DNA of 64,000 nucleotides from JBGLNJ01 sp034434835. Its GTDB lineage: Bacteria > Chloroflexota > Anaerolineae > Fen-1058. Below, one piece after another: positions 33,336-41,349 of this stretch (the stretch's first letter is position 1; each line of letters begins with the position of its first letter). The stretch spans positions 6,113 through 70,112 of the forward strand of contig DAOTXX010000119.1 of NCBI GenBank assembly GCA_034434835.1. The letters are read 5' to 3'. Both the position numbers and the translations under genes were made by a program. Under the pieces are notes generated by a model that saw nothing but the letters and a program-made list of their open reading frames with translations, was not told the origin of the DNA and ran no database searches.

Positions 33336-34051
33336 AACTGCTCACGCCGATTGCCTTGTTCATGCTGGTCACGCTTGCGCTGTTGGCGTTCTCGCCCACG
33401 TCTGCGCCTGCGAGAGCTGGCGACCCGACGCTCGACGCAGCGCTGTATGCCATCGCCCAGGCCACGGCGCGCGCCGCCGAGACGCGCCAGGCGGCCGAGG
33501 CGACTCGCCAGGCGGCGCAGGCCGAAGAAGCGCGAGCGCGCGCAGCCGCACAGGCAACATGGGTGGCCGAATCGTTACAGCAGACGCGGACAGCGGCTCG
33601 AGCGACGGCGACCGCGCACAGCGCCGCAGCCACCGCCACCCAAGAAGCCTGGAACCTTCGCGCGACAGCCGAGCAGCGTGAGCGCGAGAACGCGGCTCAG
33701 GCCACGGCAACCTCTGCGGCCCTGTCGGCCCGGGCGACGGCGACCGTCGCCGCGATCTCGGCGCAGGCGACCCGGCAGGCCCTCGAGCAACAGGCCAGCG
33801 CAGAACAGAGAGCGCGTTGGCTGACCTGGGGGTGGTCGCTTCTCCAGGTCGCCAGTCTGGGCATTGCGCTGGTCGGCGGAACGACCTGGGTCATCTGGCG
33901 CATTTACACCAGGCGCGAGGAGCGCGAGACCGGGAGGGATGCGCCTCCCGCCGACGACGAGATCCCTGGCATCCCGCAGCCGGATGTGGTGTATAGCCCG
34001 CGTGCCGCAGAAGTGATCAGTGACGCGCTCGGAGCAAGACATGAGCCATAA
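33332..34051 (+). CDS. Ala-rich coiled-coil membrane protein
   Basis: 239 residues from GTG 33332, overlapping the upstream stop (GTGA). A signal sequence is followed by an extremely Ala/Arg/Gln/Glu-rich helix of about 130 residues with repeated ARA/QAT motifs, a transmembrane segment (about LLQVASLGIALVGGTTWVIW), and a short acidic/Pro tail. The architecture resembles the preceding protein, suggesting a related pair spanning the membrane, perhaps linked to DNA transfer by the FtsK-like ATPase encoded next. Confidence 0.6.
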   Translation: MKLLTPIALFMLVTLALLAFSPTSAPARAGDPTLDAALYAIAQATARAAETRQAAEATRQAAQAEEARARAAAQATWVAESLQQTRTAARATATAHSAAATATQEAWNLRATAEQRERENAAQATATSAALSARATATVAAISAQATRQALEQQASAEQRARWLTWGWSLLQVASLGIALVGGTTWVIWRIYTRREERETGRDAPPADDEIPGIPQPDVVYSPRAAEVISDALGARHEP

Positions 34052-35588
34052 CTGGTTGGCCATCGCCAGAAACCCCAACGCTTCACACGCCGAAAGAGCC
34101 CTGGTGCGCTACCAGGTGCGCGCGCTGTCCGGGCAGATCGGCGAGCAAATCCAGTTCGCGCTCGCCCAGCGATTCTATGATCGCAAGGGACCGGATCGGA
34201 CGCTGCGCATCCCGCTCGTGCGCAAGGTGGTCGCCGTGCTGCCCGACTATATCATCGTGCAAGTGGACGGGACCAGCATTTTGCCTTTCAGCAAAATGCA
34301 GATGATGAGCCGCGACACGTGCGACAAACTCTCCATCGCCGCGCAGCACCGCGTCTATGCCATGGACTATTTGCCGCCCCTGCAGGCCGGCGGCCCCTTC
34401 CTGTATGGCCTGTTCTACATCGTCGCGCTCAATGATGCCCCGACCGGGGCAGACTCTCTGCCATCTCCTACCCCAACGCTGGACACGCGAGTTGACCTGG
34501 ACCTGTCTGCGATCCCGGCGGGCAGGCTGATTGTCCCCATCGGTCGAACGGCCGAAGGCGACCTGTTCGAGCCGCTGACCGAACTGCTGCACGTGATGGT
34601 CGTCGGCGAAAGCGGCAGCGGCAAGAGCAACTGGCTGACCGCGGCGCTTGGCGCGCTGACCGACAAGAACACCCCCGACCAGGTGCAGGTCGCCCTCATC
34701 AGCCCCAAGCGCGCCGAATTTGCCGCGTGGGCCGGCTCGCCGCACACGTGGACCTCAGACCGCTGGCCGGGCGGGATCGCCGCCACCGCCGACGAAGCTG
34801 ATAGGCTCATCCTGGCGCTGCGCGCCGAGTTCGACCGGCGCGACCAATTGTTCGCGCAGACAGGCGTCAAACATCTCGACGACTATACGGCCCGCACCGG
34901 ACAGCGCCTGCCGCGCCTCCTGGTCATCGCCGACGAGATGCTCGACCTGGCGCTCATGGCTCCGCGCGGCTCCAGGATGATGGCCCACCTGGCCGGCTTG
35001 ACCTCGGTGGCGCGCTCGCATGGCTTTCACATTTTTCTGGGCAGCACCAAGCCGCGCTTCGACGTGCTGCCGACGACGCTGACCGACAACATTGACCATC
35101 GCATCTGCTTTCGCGTGGCGACCGCCCACGCCGCGCGCATGGTCGGCTGCCCCGGCGCCGAGTCCATCCCGTATGACGCCAAAGGGCGCGCCGTCGCACG
35201 CCTGGGCGGCCGGCTGATTCACCTTCAAGCGTTCCTGGCGCAGGAGGTCGAGGGTAGAGTTCCTGCCTCTGCGCCCGCGGCGCCGGTCAAACCGCAGTCT
35301 ATCTCTGCGCGCGAAGCGCAGCTCGTCGCGTTCGCGGTCGAACGGCTCGGCGGTCGGTTCTCGATCAATCAGTTGTATGGAGCGTTTCGAGGCGACGGGT
35401 GGTCGGGTGATGCGCTGCGGGCGCTGGCGCGTCAGTGGGAGGAGCGGGGCTGGTTGAGCGCGCAGGCCGAGTCCGGTCGAGGGCGCGCCGGGGCGCGGAT
35501 GGTCAGACCCGAGCTGGAGCAACTGGCGCGCGCGGCCCTGTCCAGCGTGGAGGCGGTCGGCACTCCCGCGCTGGAGCGTGGACGGTAG
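34041..35588 (+). CDS. FtsK/SpoIIIE-like ATPase of the integrated module
   Basis: ATG 34041 lies 5 nt after GGAGC and overlaps the preceding gene by 11 nt; 515 residues. The N-terminal part is unassigned. The motor core has Walker A VVGESGSGKSNWLTAAL and Walker B LLVIADEMLDLALM, then SVARSHGFHIFLGSTKPR. A C-terminal winged-helix region (LVAFAVERLGGRFSINQLYGAFRGDGWSGDALRALARQWEERGWL) may recognise DNA. It probably drives DNA transfer or segregation of the element. Its last codons and stop lie inside an AGCGTGGA octamer tract. Confidence 0.78.
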   Translation: MSHNWLAIARNPNASHAERALVRYQVRALSGQIGEQIQFALAQRFYDRKGPDRTLRIPLVRKVVAVLPDYIIVQVDGTSILPFSKMQMMSRDTCDKLSIAAQHRVYAMDYLPPLQAGGPFLYGLFYIVALNDAPTGADSLPSPTPTLDTRVDLDLSAIPAGRLIVPIGRTAEGDLFEPLTELLHVMVVGESGSGKSNWLTAALGALTDKNTPDQVQVALISPKRAEFAAWAGSPHTWTSDRWPGGIAATADEADRLILALRAEFDRRDQLFAQTGVKHLDDYTARTGQRLPRLLVIADEMLDLALMAPRGSRMMAHLAGLTSVARSHGFHIFLGSTKPRFDVLPTTLTDNIDHRICFRVATAHAARMVGCPGAESIPYDAKGRAVARLGGRLIHLQAFLAQEVEGRVPASAPAAPVKPQSISAREAQLVAFAVERLGGRFSINQLYGAFRGDGWSGDALRALARQWEERGWLSAQAESGRGRAGARMVRPELEQLARAALSSVEAVGTPALERGR

Positions 35589-35692
35589 CGTGGAAGCGTG
35601 GATGCTGAACGCCGGAGCGTGGACGGTAGCGTGGAAGCGTGGATGGGAGCGTGGATGGGCGTGGGAGCGTGGGAGCGTGGATGCCTGAGAAG
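35573..35692. repeat. AGCGTGGA octamer tract overlapping the end of the FtsK-like gene
   Basis: Repeated AGCGTGGA units. Two perfect 32-nt super-copies occur at 35573-35604 and 35614-35645. The TAG stop of the upstream gene lies within the first. A complementary TCCACGC follows near 35711. Confidence 0.8.
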
Positions 35693-35735
35693 GCGTCACA
35701 TCGTGTGTGCATCCACGCATCGGCGCGTCCAATTT

Positions 35736-35814
35736 CTGATGGCTGATTTTTGATTGCTGATTGAGGATTGAGGATTGAGCAATCTACAATCAGCAATCTA
35801 CAATCAGCAATCAG
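35736..35814. repeat. CAATCAG heptamer hairpin upstream of the parM-like gene
   Basis: Six left heptamers of CTGATTG type (35736-35777), a 2-nt centre, then five right heptamers of CAATCAG/CAATCTA type (35780-35814). The perfect core arms are 35751-35763 and 35801-35813 (13 bp). The ribosome site AGAGGA follows at 35815. Confidence 0.88.
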
Positions 35815-35829
35815 AAGAGGACAAACAAG

Positions 35830-36888
35830 ATGAGATACATGGCACTGGACCCGGGTTTTGGCGGATTCAAAGCCGCCGAAGTCAGAGACGGTTCGTTGGT
35901 CGAGGTCTCGCTGCCCAGCGTCATCGGCGTCGGCACGACCGACCAGGGCCTGCTCGACGTCGGGCTGGGCGGCCGGCGCAGGCGCAGCAAACCCATCACC
36001 GTTCGGTTCGACGGCGCCGAGTATCTGGTCGGGCAGCACGTCGCGGATTTTGCCCGCCCCATCGAGCGGCTGGATTTCAACCGGTTGAGCGACACACCGG
36101 AACTGCGCGCGCTGACCTATGCCACGCTGTATCAGATGGTAGATGGCGGCGAAGCCCAGGTCAGTCTGGTCGTCGGCCTGCCGGTCGAGGTGCTGCAAAG
36201 CGCACAGGCCAGAGAGATCGTCCGGTCGCTCTCGACCTGGCTGGTCGGCACGCACCACTTTGGCGTGGATGGCACATTGGCCACCATCACCATCACCGCC
36301 ATTCGCGTGCGGGCGCAGCCGCTGGGCGCGTTCTTTGCCTGGGGCCTGGATGCGCAGGGCGAGTGGGCGCGCCCGGCCGCCGATTGGAAAAAGACCGTCG
36401 CCGTGCTCGACCTGGGCTTTAACACACTCGACCTGTTCACCGTGCGCGGCGGCGAGATTCTGAATCGTTACACAGCGGGCGACACGGTTGGGATGCGCCG
36501 CGCCGCGGCGGCGCTGGCCGACCATGTTCGGCGCGTGTCAGGCCGTGTCCTCTCACTGCAAGAGGCGGATGCGATTTTGCGCGAACACCTGGACGGGCGC
36601 AAGCCGGTGACAGCCGCAGGCGCCCAGGAACTGGCGCTGGGGCCGCTGGTCAGGCAGGCGCTCAACGTGGCCGCGGGTGAGGTCACTGCCTTTGTCGCCC
36701 GGCAGTGGGGCAATGGCAAGAACTTTGACCACGTCATCCTGACGGGCGGTGGCGCGCTGGCGCTTCAGCGCGAGCTGACCAGGGCCTTGCCCGATGCGGT
36801 GCTGCTGGCAAATCCCGTCACGGCCAATGCGCGCGGGCTGGCGCAGTACGCACGCCGGGCCGATGTGTGGGCGAAAAAGGCCGGATGA
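35830..36888 (+). CDS. ParM/StbA-like plasmid segregation actin
   Basis: 352 residues with actin-fold signatures: phosphate-1 ALDPGFGGFKAAE at the N-terminus, phosphate-2 VLDLGFNTLDLFTV, and the adenosine motif ILTGGGALAL. ParM-type proteins polymerise with ATP to push plasmid copies apart and need an adaptor (ParR) and a centromere site. A small basic protein gene and a long perfect palindrome lie directly downstream and are natural candidates for those partners. Confidence 0.85.
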   Translation: MRYMALDPGFGGFKAAEVRDGSLVEVSLPSVIGVGTTDQGLLDVGLGGRRRRSKPITVRFDGAEYLVGQHVADFARPIERLDFNRLSDTPELRALTYATLYQMVDGGEAQVSLVVGLPVEVLQSAQAREIVRSLSTWLVGTHHFGVDGTLATITITAIRVRAQPLGAFFAWGLDAQGEWARPAADWKKTVAVLDLGFNTLDLFTVRGGEILNRYTAGDTVGMRRAAAALADHVRRVSGRVLSLQEADAILREHLDGRKPVTAAGAQELALGPLVRQALNVAAGEVTAFVARQWGNGKNFDHVILTGGGALALQRELTRALPDAVLLANPVTANARGLAQYARRADVWAKKAG

Positions 36889-36936
36889 TTTTCTACGTCA
36901 CGGAAAAATGAGGGATTTTTCCGTGACGTAGAAAAT
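36888..36936. repeat. perfect 21-bp inverted repeat between the parM-like gene and its small partner
   Basis: Arms 36888-36908 and 36916-36936 are perfectly complementary (core TCTACGTCACGGAAAAA on the left), loop 7 nt. The left arm starts at the stop codon of the parM-like gene. It may be a terminator/attenuator or a partition site; a T-run inside the right arm precedes the GC part, so it is not a classical terminator. Confidence 0.85.
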
Positions 36937-36939
36937 GGG

Positions 36940-37245
36940 ATGAACGGAATGGCGGGACGCAAGGGCAGATCGGGCAGAAAACCCAAGCCAGCCTGGCGGC
37001 TGCGACCTGTCATCACGCTGGTCGCCGGGCAACATGACCAGCTGATCGAGTTCTTTCACCAGGTTCCGCGCCGGCATCAGGGCATCGCCATCCTCGCCGC
37101 TCTTCAACATGGTCTTGAGGCAGGGCGCGCAGCAGCAGATCTCATGGCACATCAAGAGATGGCGCTGGCCGCTCAGGAACGCGCCGAGATTGACGCCGGG
37201 CTGGCCGGGCTGGGCGGAGCGTTCGACGAGTCAGATGAAACATGA
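36940..37245 (+). CDS. small basic protein, candidate ParR-like adaptor
   Basis: 101 residues; the start may be 36940 or 36949 (MAGRKGRSGRK). The N-terminus is strongly basic (GRKGRSGRKPKP) and the rest is helical and increasingly acidic at the end. No motif is firmly recognised. Its location after a ParM-like actin gene is where ParR adaptors are usually encoded, so a DNA-binding adaptor role is a reasonable guess only. Its stop overlaps the SSB-like start. Confidence 0.5.
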   Translation: MNGMAGRKGRSGRKPKPAWRLRPVITLVAGQHDQLIEFFHQVPRRHQGIAILAALQHGLEAGRAAADLMAHQEMALAAQERAEIDAGLAGLGGAFDESDET

Positions 37246-37715
37246 TAGTCAGAACTCCTGGCCTCAACTTTTTCATCCTGTTCGGCGTCGTTGGAGATGC
37301 GCCGTTCTTCAACCTGGTGGCTTCCGACAACGGCGCCCCCGCCATGCCCTTTCTGCGCATCCTGGTACATGTCCCGCGCACCAACCGCGATGGCTGCGAC
37401 CGCCTGCGCGTCGTGGCCTATGGCGCGCTGGCCGAGCGCATGTATGCCGTGCTCAAGCCCGGCGCCATGGTCCTGGTCAGGGGACACCTCCAGGCGCGCT
37501 CGACCCCCAAGGGCACGGTCATGGAAGGCGTGGCCGAACAGATGATGGTCGTGGATACCATTCTGACCGACGACCAGGTGAAACGCCTCCAGGTCAAGGC
37601 CTCCGAGCTGGGCATGGATGTGGGCGAACTGACCACTCTGCTCTTTGAGCCACAACTGGTCGCGCTCGAGTCGCTCAATGGTAAAGACGCAGAGGACAAA
37701 GACAATGGAAATTAG
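37242..37715 (+). CDS. single-stranded DNA-binding protein-like OB-fold protein
   Basis: 157 residues. The core (PFLRILVHVPRTNRDGCDRLRVVAYGALAERMYAVLKPGAMVLVRGHLQARSTPKG) matches the SSB OB-fold pattern, including a strand pair ending VVAYG and the LVRGHLQ segment. The C-terminus is acidic but lacks the DDDIPF-type tip. It probably protects ssDNA during replication of the element. The ATG overlaps the upstream stop. Confidence 0.7.
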   Translation: MIVRTPGLNFFILFGVVGDAPFFNLVASDNGAPAMPFLRILVHVPRTNRDGCDRLRVVAYGALAERMYAVLKPGAMVLVRGHLQARSTPKGTVMEGVAEQMMVVDTILTDDQVKRLQVKASELGMDVGELTTLLFEPQLVALESLNGKDAEDKDNGN

Positions 37716-38295
37716 AATCTCCCGACGCGCCGCGGTCAGGCTGCTCGTCATCCTGGCCTGGCCGATGTTCATTCTCTCGGTGTATGGGGTCGGAACGCGC
37801 GTGACACCTTTTGCGAATGGCGCACCCATCCTGCTCTCGCCTTCGATCCGGGATTCGATCGCCTATCGCCGTCAGGCGCTGGAGTGGACCCGGCGGCTGC
37901 GCGAGATTGATGTCAGTCTGGTCAACCTGCAAACCACCCGGCAGGATGTGTACGAGCAGACGCGACAGGCCGAAGCTGTTCTGGCATCCGCTCTGCAAGT
38001 CGCGCAAGAGGTCGAGCTGCGCCGTGCGCCGTCGGCGCTGGCTGGCTTGCGGACATGGTTGCTGGAGGCCAGCCGTCGCTACTATGCCACGGCACAGGCC
38101 GCTGCCCAATGGGTCGGCGCGCCCACACCAGAGAACGGCGACGCGGTTAGCCGCGCGTTGTCCGAGGCGCGCGTGGCCATGAATGCTCTGTCGGCAAGCC
38201 GCTGGCTGGCCGAAGAGGTCCAGACGCCGCCGATACCGCCACGCTCTGCCCAACCGACTCCCACACTCGATTCGCTGAACTTGCCGTCGCCATGA
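37705..38295 (+). CDS. membrane-anchored helical protein, unknown
   Basis: ATG 37705 follows AGAGGA; 196 residues. One N-terminal transmembrane helix (VRLLVILAWPMFILSVYGVG) precedes a long helical, Gln/Arg/Ala-rich region and a Pro/Thr-rich tail. No family is recognised. It overlaps the SSB-like gene by 11 nt and the next gene by 4 nt, so it is part of the same operon. Confidence 0.55.
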   Translation: MEIRISRRAAVRLLVILAWPMFILSVYGVGTRVTPFANGAPILLSPSIRDSIAYRRQALEWTRRLREIDVSLVNLQTTRQDVYEQTRQAEAVLASALQVAQEVELRRAPSALAGLRTWLLEASRRYYATAQAAAQWVGAPTPENGDAVSRALSEARVAMNALSASRWLAEEVQTPPIPPRSAQPTPTLDSLNLPSP

Positions 38296-39722
38296 TGAGT
38301 GTAGAGCAAATTGCGAACATCACCACTCAGGCGGCTGTCGAGGCAGAACGAAGGCTTCGCCGCGCGGCCGAACAAGAAGCGCAGCAGGCCCGCGAACAGG
38401 TCTTGCGCATCGGGCGCGCCCTGTGCCGCGAAGCGCTGGATACCCGGCAACACGAATCCGCTCGGGCGTTGGACCTCATGCCGTTGGAGGAGCTGTCCAG
38501 CCTGATCATTGATGTCGTCGGGCGCGTGTTGGACGACGTGGACCTGGGCCAGGTGGATGCAAGACAGACCTGCCGGCGGCTGGAGGCCGGGTTGGCCCAG
38601 GCGCAGCGCGAGGTATCGGCGCTGCGCACGGAACTGGCTCAGGCCCGGCAGACTGCGCAGACCGCAGACAATGCGCGGCGAACGGCCGAGCAGACCTCCA
38701 GCGACCTGAAAGCCAGGTTGAACCGGGCAGAGGCCATGAGCCGACAGCAGTCGGCGGTGATCGAACAGATGCGAAAACAAATCGAACTGCTGCGCCAGGA
38801 AAACGACCGGCTGCAAAACAAGTCGGAGGCTCAGGCCCGGCCATCAACAACAGCGGTGCAGTCGCCGTCGCTTGCCGCTTCGCCAACTGCAGTGACGCCG
38901 CTTGCTCTGGCCCCATCACAGTCCGTCCCGGTCGAGCCGGTCGCTGTGGCAGCGCCAGAGCAGGCCAGCGGCGCAGTCGTCACTGATGACTGGATTCGGG
39001 CGTGGCAATCCAGTCCCACGTTTGAGCGCCAGTGGGTCATCGTTCGCATTCTCGGCGAGACAGGTGAGTGCAGAAGAACCAAAGTGGCCGAGGCCGTCGC
39101 GCAACCATTCCAGGTCGAGCCGGACTCAGGCAGCGTGCGGCGATGCATTCAATCGCTCCAGGAAGCCGGTCTGATCTTTTTGGAAGAAGTCAAGACAATT
39201 GCCCGGGGGCGATCGCCGTTGCTGTTGGGGCTGACGCCTAAAGGATGTCAAGCGTATCGCGCCTTGTCCGGTCTGGAACCTAGACCATTGTTTGAACAAC
39301 TCAGAGACAGACACAAGAGCCTGGAGCATCTGTATCTGAATCTTGAGGTCGCCGACATATTGCGCGATGCCGGATATGACGTGGACCTGACGCCCCCGAC
39401 GATGACCCTGGCGGACGGCAGCAAGTTTGCGCCTGATCTGTCTGCGACTCGGGGAGGCCAAACGGTCTACGTGGAATGTGAGCGGGACACCCGCAAAGAT
39501 GACGCCTGGCAGCGCAAGTGGGAGATCGCCTGCATGGCGACAGGCGGTGTGATTTGCGTCGCCACACCGGATCGAGCGGCCATGAACATTGTCGGGAGCG
39601 CCATCCGGCACCAAATGACGGGCCAGAACATCAAGCTGTTCATGACCAACCTGGACGATGTGCGGAGTGGAAGGCGATCCCCGGCGGGCGACATTTGGTT
39701 CGAGCGACCGGACAGGATATGA
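38292..39722 (+). CDS. coiled-coil winged-helix protein with restriction-endonuclease-like C-terminal domain
   Basis: 476 residues. Order: a long coiled coil (residues about 1-175, ending in a clear heptad run EQMRKQIELLRQENDRLQNK), a Pro/Ala linker, a winged-helix-like region (about 240-345), then a C-terminal domain with FAPDLSATRGGQTVYVECERDTRKDDAW. Asp of PDL and the E-x-E of VECE fit a PD-(D/E)XK nuclease core, as in mobilisation 'replication-relaxation' proteins. It is flanked by replication genes. Nuclease activity is inference. Confidence 0.6.
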   Translation: MMSVEQIANITTQAAVEAERRLRRAAEQEAQQAREQVLRIGRALCREALDTRQHESARALDLMPLEELSSLIIDVVGRVLDDVDLGQVDARQTCRRLEAGLAQAQREVSALRTELAQARQTAQTADNARRTAEQTSSDLKARLNRAEAMSRQQSAVIEQMRKQIELLRQENDRLQNKSEAQARPSTTAVQSPSLAASPTAVTPLALAPSQSVPVEPVAVAAPEQASGAVVTDDWIRAWQSSPTFERQWVIVRILGETGECRRTKVAEAVAQPFQVEPDSGSVRRCIQSLQEAGLIFLEEVKTIARGRSPLLLGLTPKGCQAYRALSGLEPRPLFEQLRDRHKSLEHLYLNLEVADILRDAGYDVDLTPPTMTLADGSKFAPDLSATRGGQTVYVECERDTRKDDAWQRKWEIACMATGGVICVATPDRAAMNIVGSAIRHQMTGQNIKLFMTNLDDVRSGRRSPAGDIWFERPDRI

Positions 39723-39994
39723 GGAAGCTGCGTTATCTTGCCGGTTTTTGGGACGTTAGGGGTTGGCGCAAGACCTGGTTCTTGGCGGTAGACCTTGGCG
39801 GAAGACCTGGCGGGAGACCCGAGAAATCTATGTGGCGGAAGATAGGCCGTTGGCGCATGACCTGTACCATGCCAGGGGATCATCCGCCCGAAGAATGGCG
39901 CCAGACCATCCACCGCCAGCCGGGAAGCCGGTCGGTTATCTTGCGAGTTTCATGGGCGTTCGCCCGGAGCGTAAACTATGGCGATTCAGTCTGA
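39719..39994 (+). CDS. uncertain 91-residue ORF coupled to the preceding gene
   Basis: ATG 39719 overlaps the preceding stop and the frame runs into the start of dnaB. The product is Arg/Trp/Gly rich (WRKTWF, MWRKIGRWRMT) and low in predicted structure. A competing frame starts at 39763. The DNA here has short GGCGGAAGACC-like repetitions, so both frames may be chance. I list it only because of the ATGA coupling. Confidence 0.25.
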   Translation: MRKLRYLAGFWDVRGWRKTWFLAVDLGGRPGGRPEKSMWRKIGRWRMTCTMPGDHPPEEWRQTIHRQPGSRSVILRVSWAFARSVNYGDSV

Positions 39995-41333
39995 ATCCGT
40001 GCGCACCGCGCCGCACAGCGTCGAAGCCGAAGAAGCCGTGCTCGGCTCGGCGCTCATTGACCCTGAGGCCCTCGTGCGTGTGATGCCCAGGCTGCGCGCT
40101 GGGGATTTCTTTGTCGTCAAGCATGCCTGGGTGTGGGAAGCATTGACCGCACTGCACGAGCGCCGCGAGCCGATTGATTTCCTGACCGTGTGCAACGAGT
40201 TGGAGGCGCGCGGCCAACTGGCCGAGATCGGCGGGGCGGCCTACCTCAGTCACCTCGTCAACGTCGTCCCCACTGCGATTCACGCCGAAGGTTATGCCGG
40301 CATCGTCGAGCGCACTGCGCTCAAGCGCCGGCTGCTGGGCGCGGCCTCGGACATTGCCCGGCTCGCCTGCGACGAGGACAGGACCCACAGCGACCCGGAC
40401 GACCTGGTCGCTCAGGCTGCGCAGATCGTGTTCAACGTCCAGGCCGGCGCCTCCGGCCGACCCGTGATCTCGATGCGCGAAGCTGCCAGCCAGTTCTACG
40501 ACCGCGTCCAAGACCTGTACGAGCACGCGGGCGAGCCGCTGGGCATCCCGACCGGGTTCACGGACCTCGACCAGCTCTTGGGCGGGCTGCAGCGCGGCGA
40601 CCTGGTGATCGTCGCCGCTCGCCCGGGCGTGGGCAAGTCGTCGTTGCTGGCCTGCCTCGCCTTGAACGCGGTCAAGCGATTCAGGCAGCGCGCGCTGTGG
40701 TTCTCACTCGAGATGCCGCACGCACAGGTGACGCAGCGGCTGGTCAGCCTGGAGACCGGCATCAATGGCCAGCGGCTGCGGGGAGGGCAGTTGCGCGAAG
40801 ACGAGTGGCCGCGCTTCATCCAGGCGACCGGATGCCTGTCGGACTATGCGCTGTGGATAGATGACACCGCAGGTCTCTCGACGACGGCGATGCGCGCCCG
40901 GGCCGCCCGCGTGCGCGCGGAGCATGGCCTGGACCTGGTGCTGGTGGATTACGTGCAACTGATGAGCGCGCCGGGGCGACACGAGAACCGCGCGCAAGAA
41001 GTCGGCGCGATCTCGCGCGCGCTCAAGAACCTGGCTCTCGAATTGAATGTGCCGATTGTGGCGGCGGCTCAACTGAGCCGCGCCGTGGAGCAGCGGCAGG
41101 ACAAACGACCGCAGTTGTGTGACCTGCGCGAAAGCGGCTCGATCGAGAACGATGCCGACGTGGTGCTGTTCATCTACCGCGATGAGGTGTACCACCCGCA
41201 GACCGAGTTTCCGAACATGGCCGAGGTCATTGTCGCCAAGCATCGCATGGGGCCAACCGGCGCGGTCCAACTGTATTTCCGCCCCGAGCTGGCGCGATTC
41301 GAGAACGCGGTCAAGCGAGACCTCCGACTCTGA
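39978..41333 (+). CDS. DnaB-like replicative helicase
   Basis: 451 residues, full DnaB length. The N-terminal domain (PHSVEAEEAVLGSALIDPEAL) joins the RecA-like motor: VAARPGVGKSSLLA (Walker A), FSLEMPHAQV, LVLVDYVQLMSAPG (Walker B), and VAAAQLSRAVEQR. Hexameric 5'-3' helicase of replication forks. Beside an O-like initiator and a DnaC-like loader, it is most likely the element's own helicase. Confidence 0.92.
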   Translation: MAIQSESVRTAPHSVEAEEAVLGSALIDPEALVRVMPRLRAGDFFVVKHAWVWEALTALHERREPIDFLTVCNELEARGQLAEIGGAAYLSHLVNVVPTAIHAEGYAGIVERTALKRRLLGAASDIARLACDEDRTHSDPDDLVAQAAQIVFNVQAGASGRPVISMREAASQFYDRVQDLYEHAGEPLGIPTGFTDLDQLLGGLQRGDLVIVAARPGVGKSSLLACLALNAVKRFRQRALWFSLEMPHAQVTQRLVSLETGINGQRLRGGQLREDEWPRFIQATGCLSDYALWIDDTAGLSTTAMRARAARVRAEHGLDLVLVDYVQLMSAPGRHENRAQEVGAISRALKNLALELNVPIVAAAQLSRAVEQRQDKRPQLCDLRESGSIENDADVVLFIYRDEVYHPQTEFPNMAEVIVAKHRMGPTGAVQLYFRPELARFENAVKRDLRL

Positions 41334-41349
41334 CGACGCGAGGATGCCC

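Noticed and set aside
38525..38537. 13-nt match between spacer 6 (reverse complement) and the coiled-coil gene
   Set aside because: Too short for targeting; the flanking spacer bases do not match.
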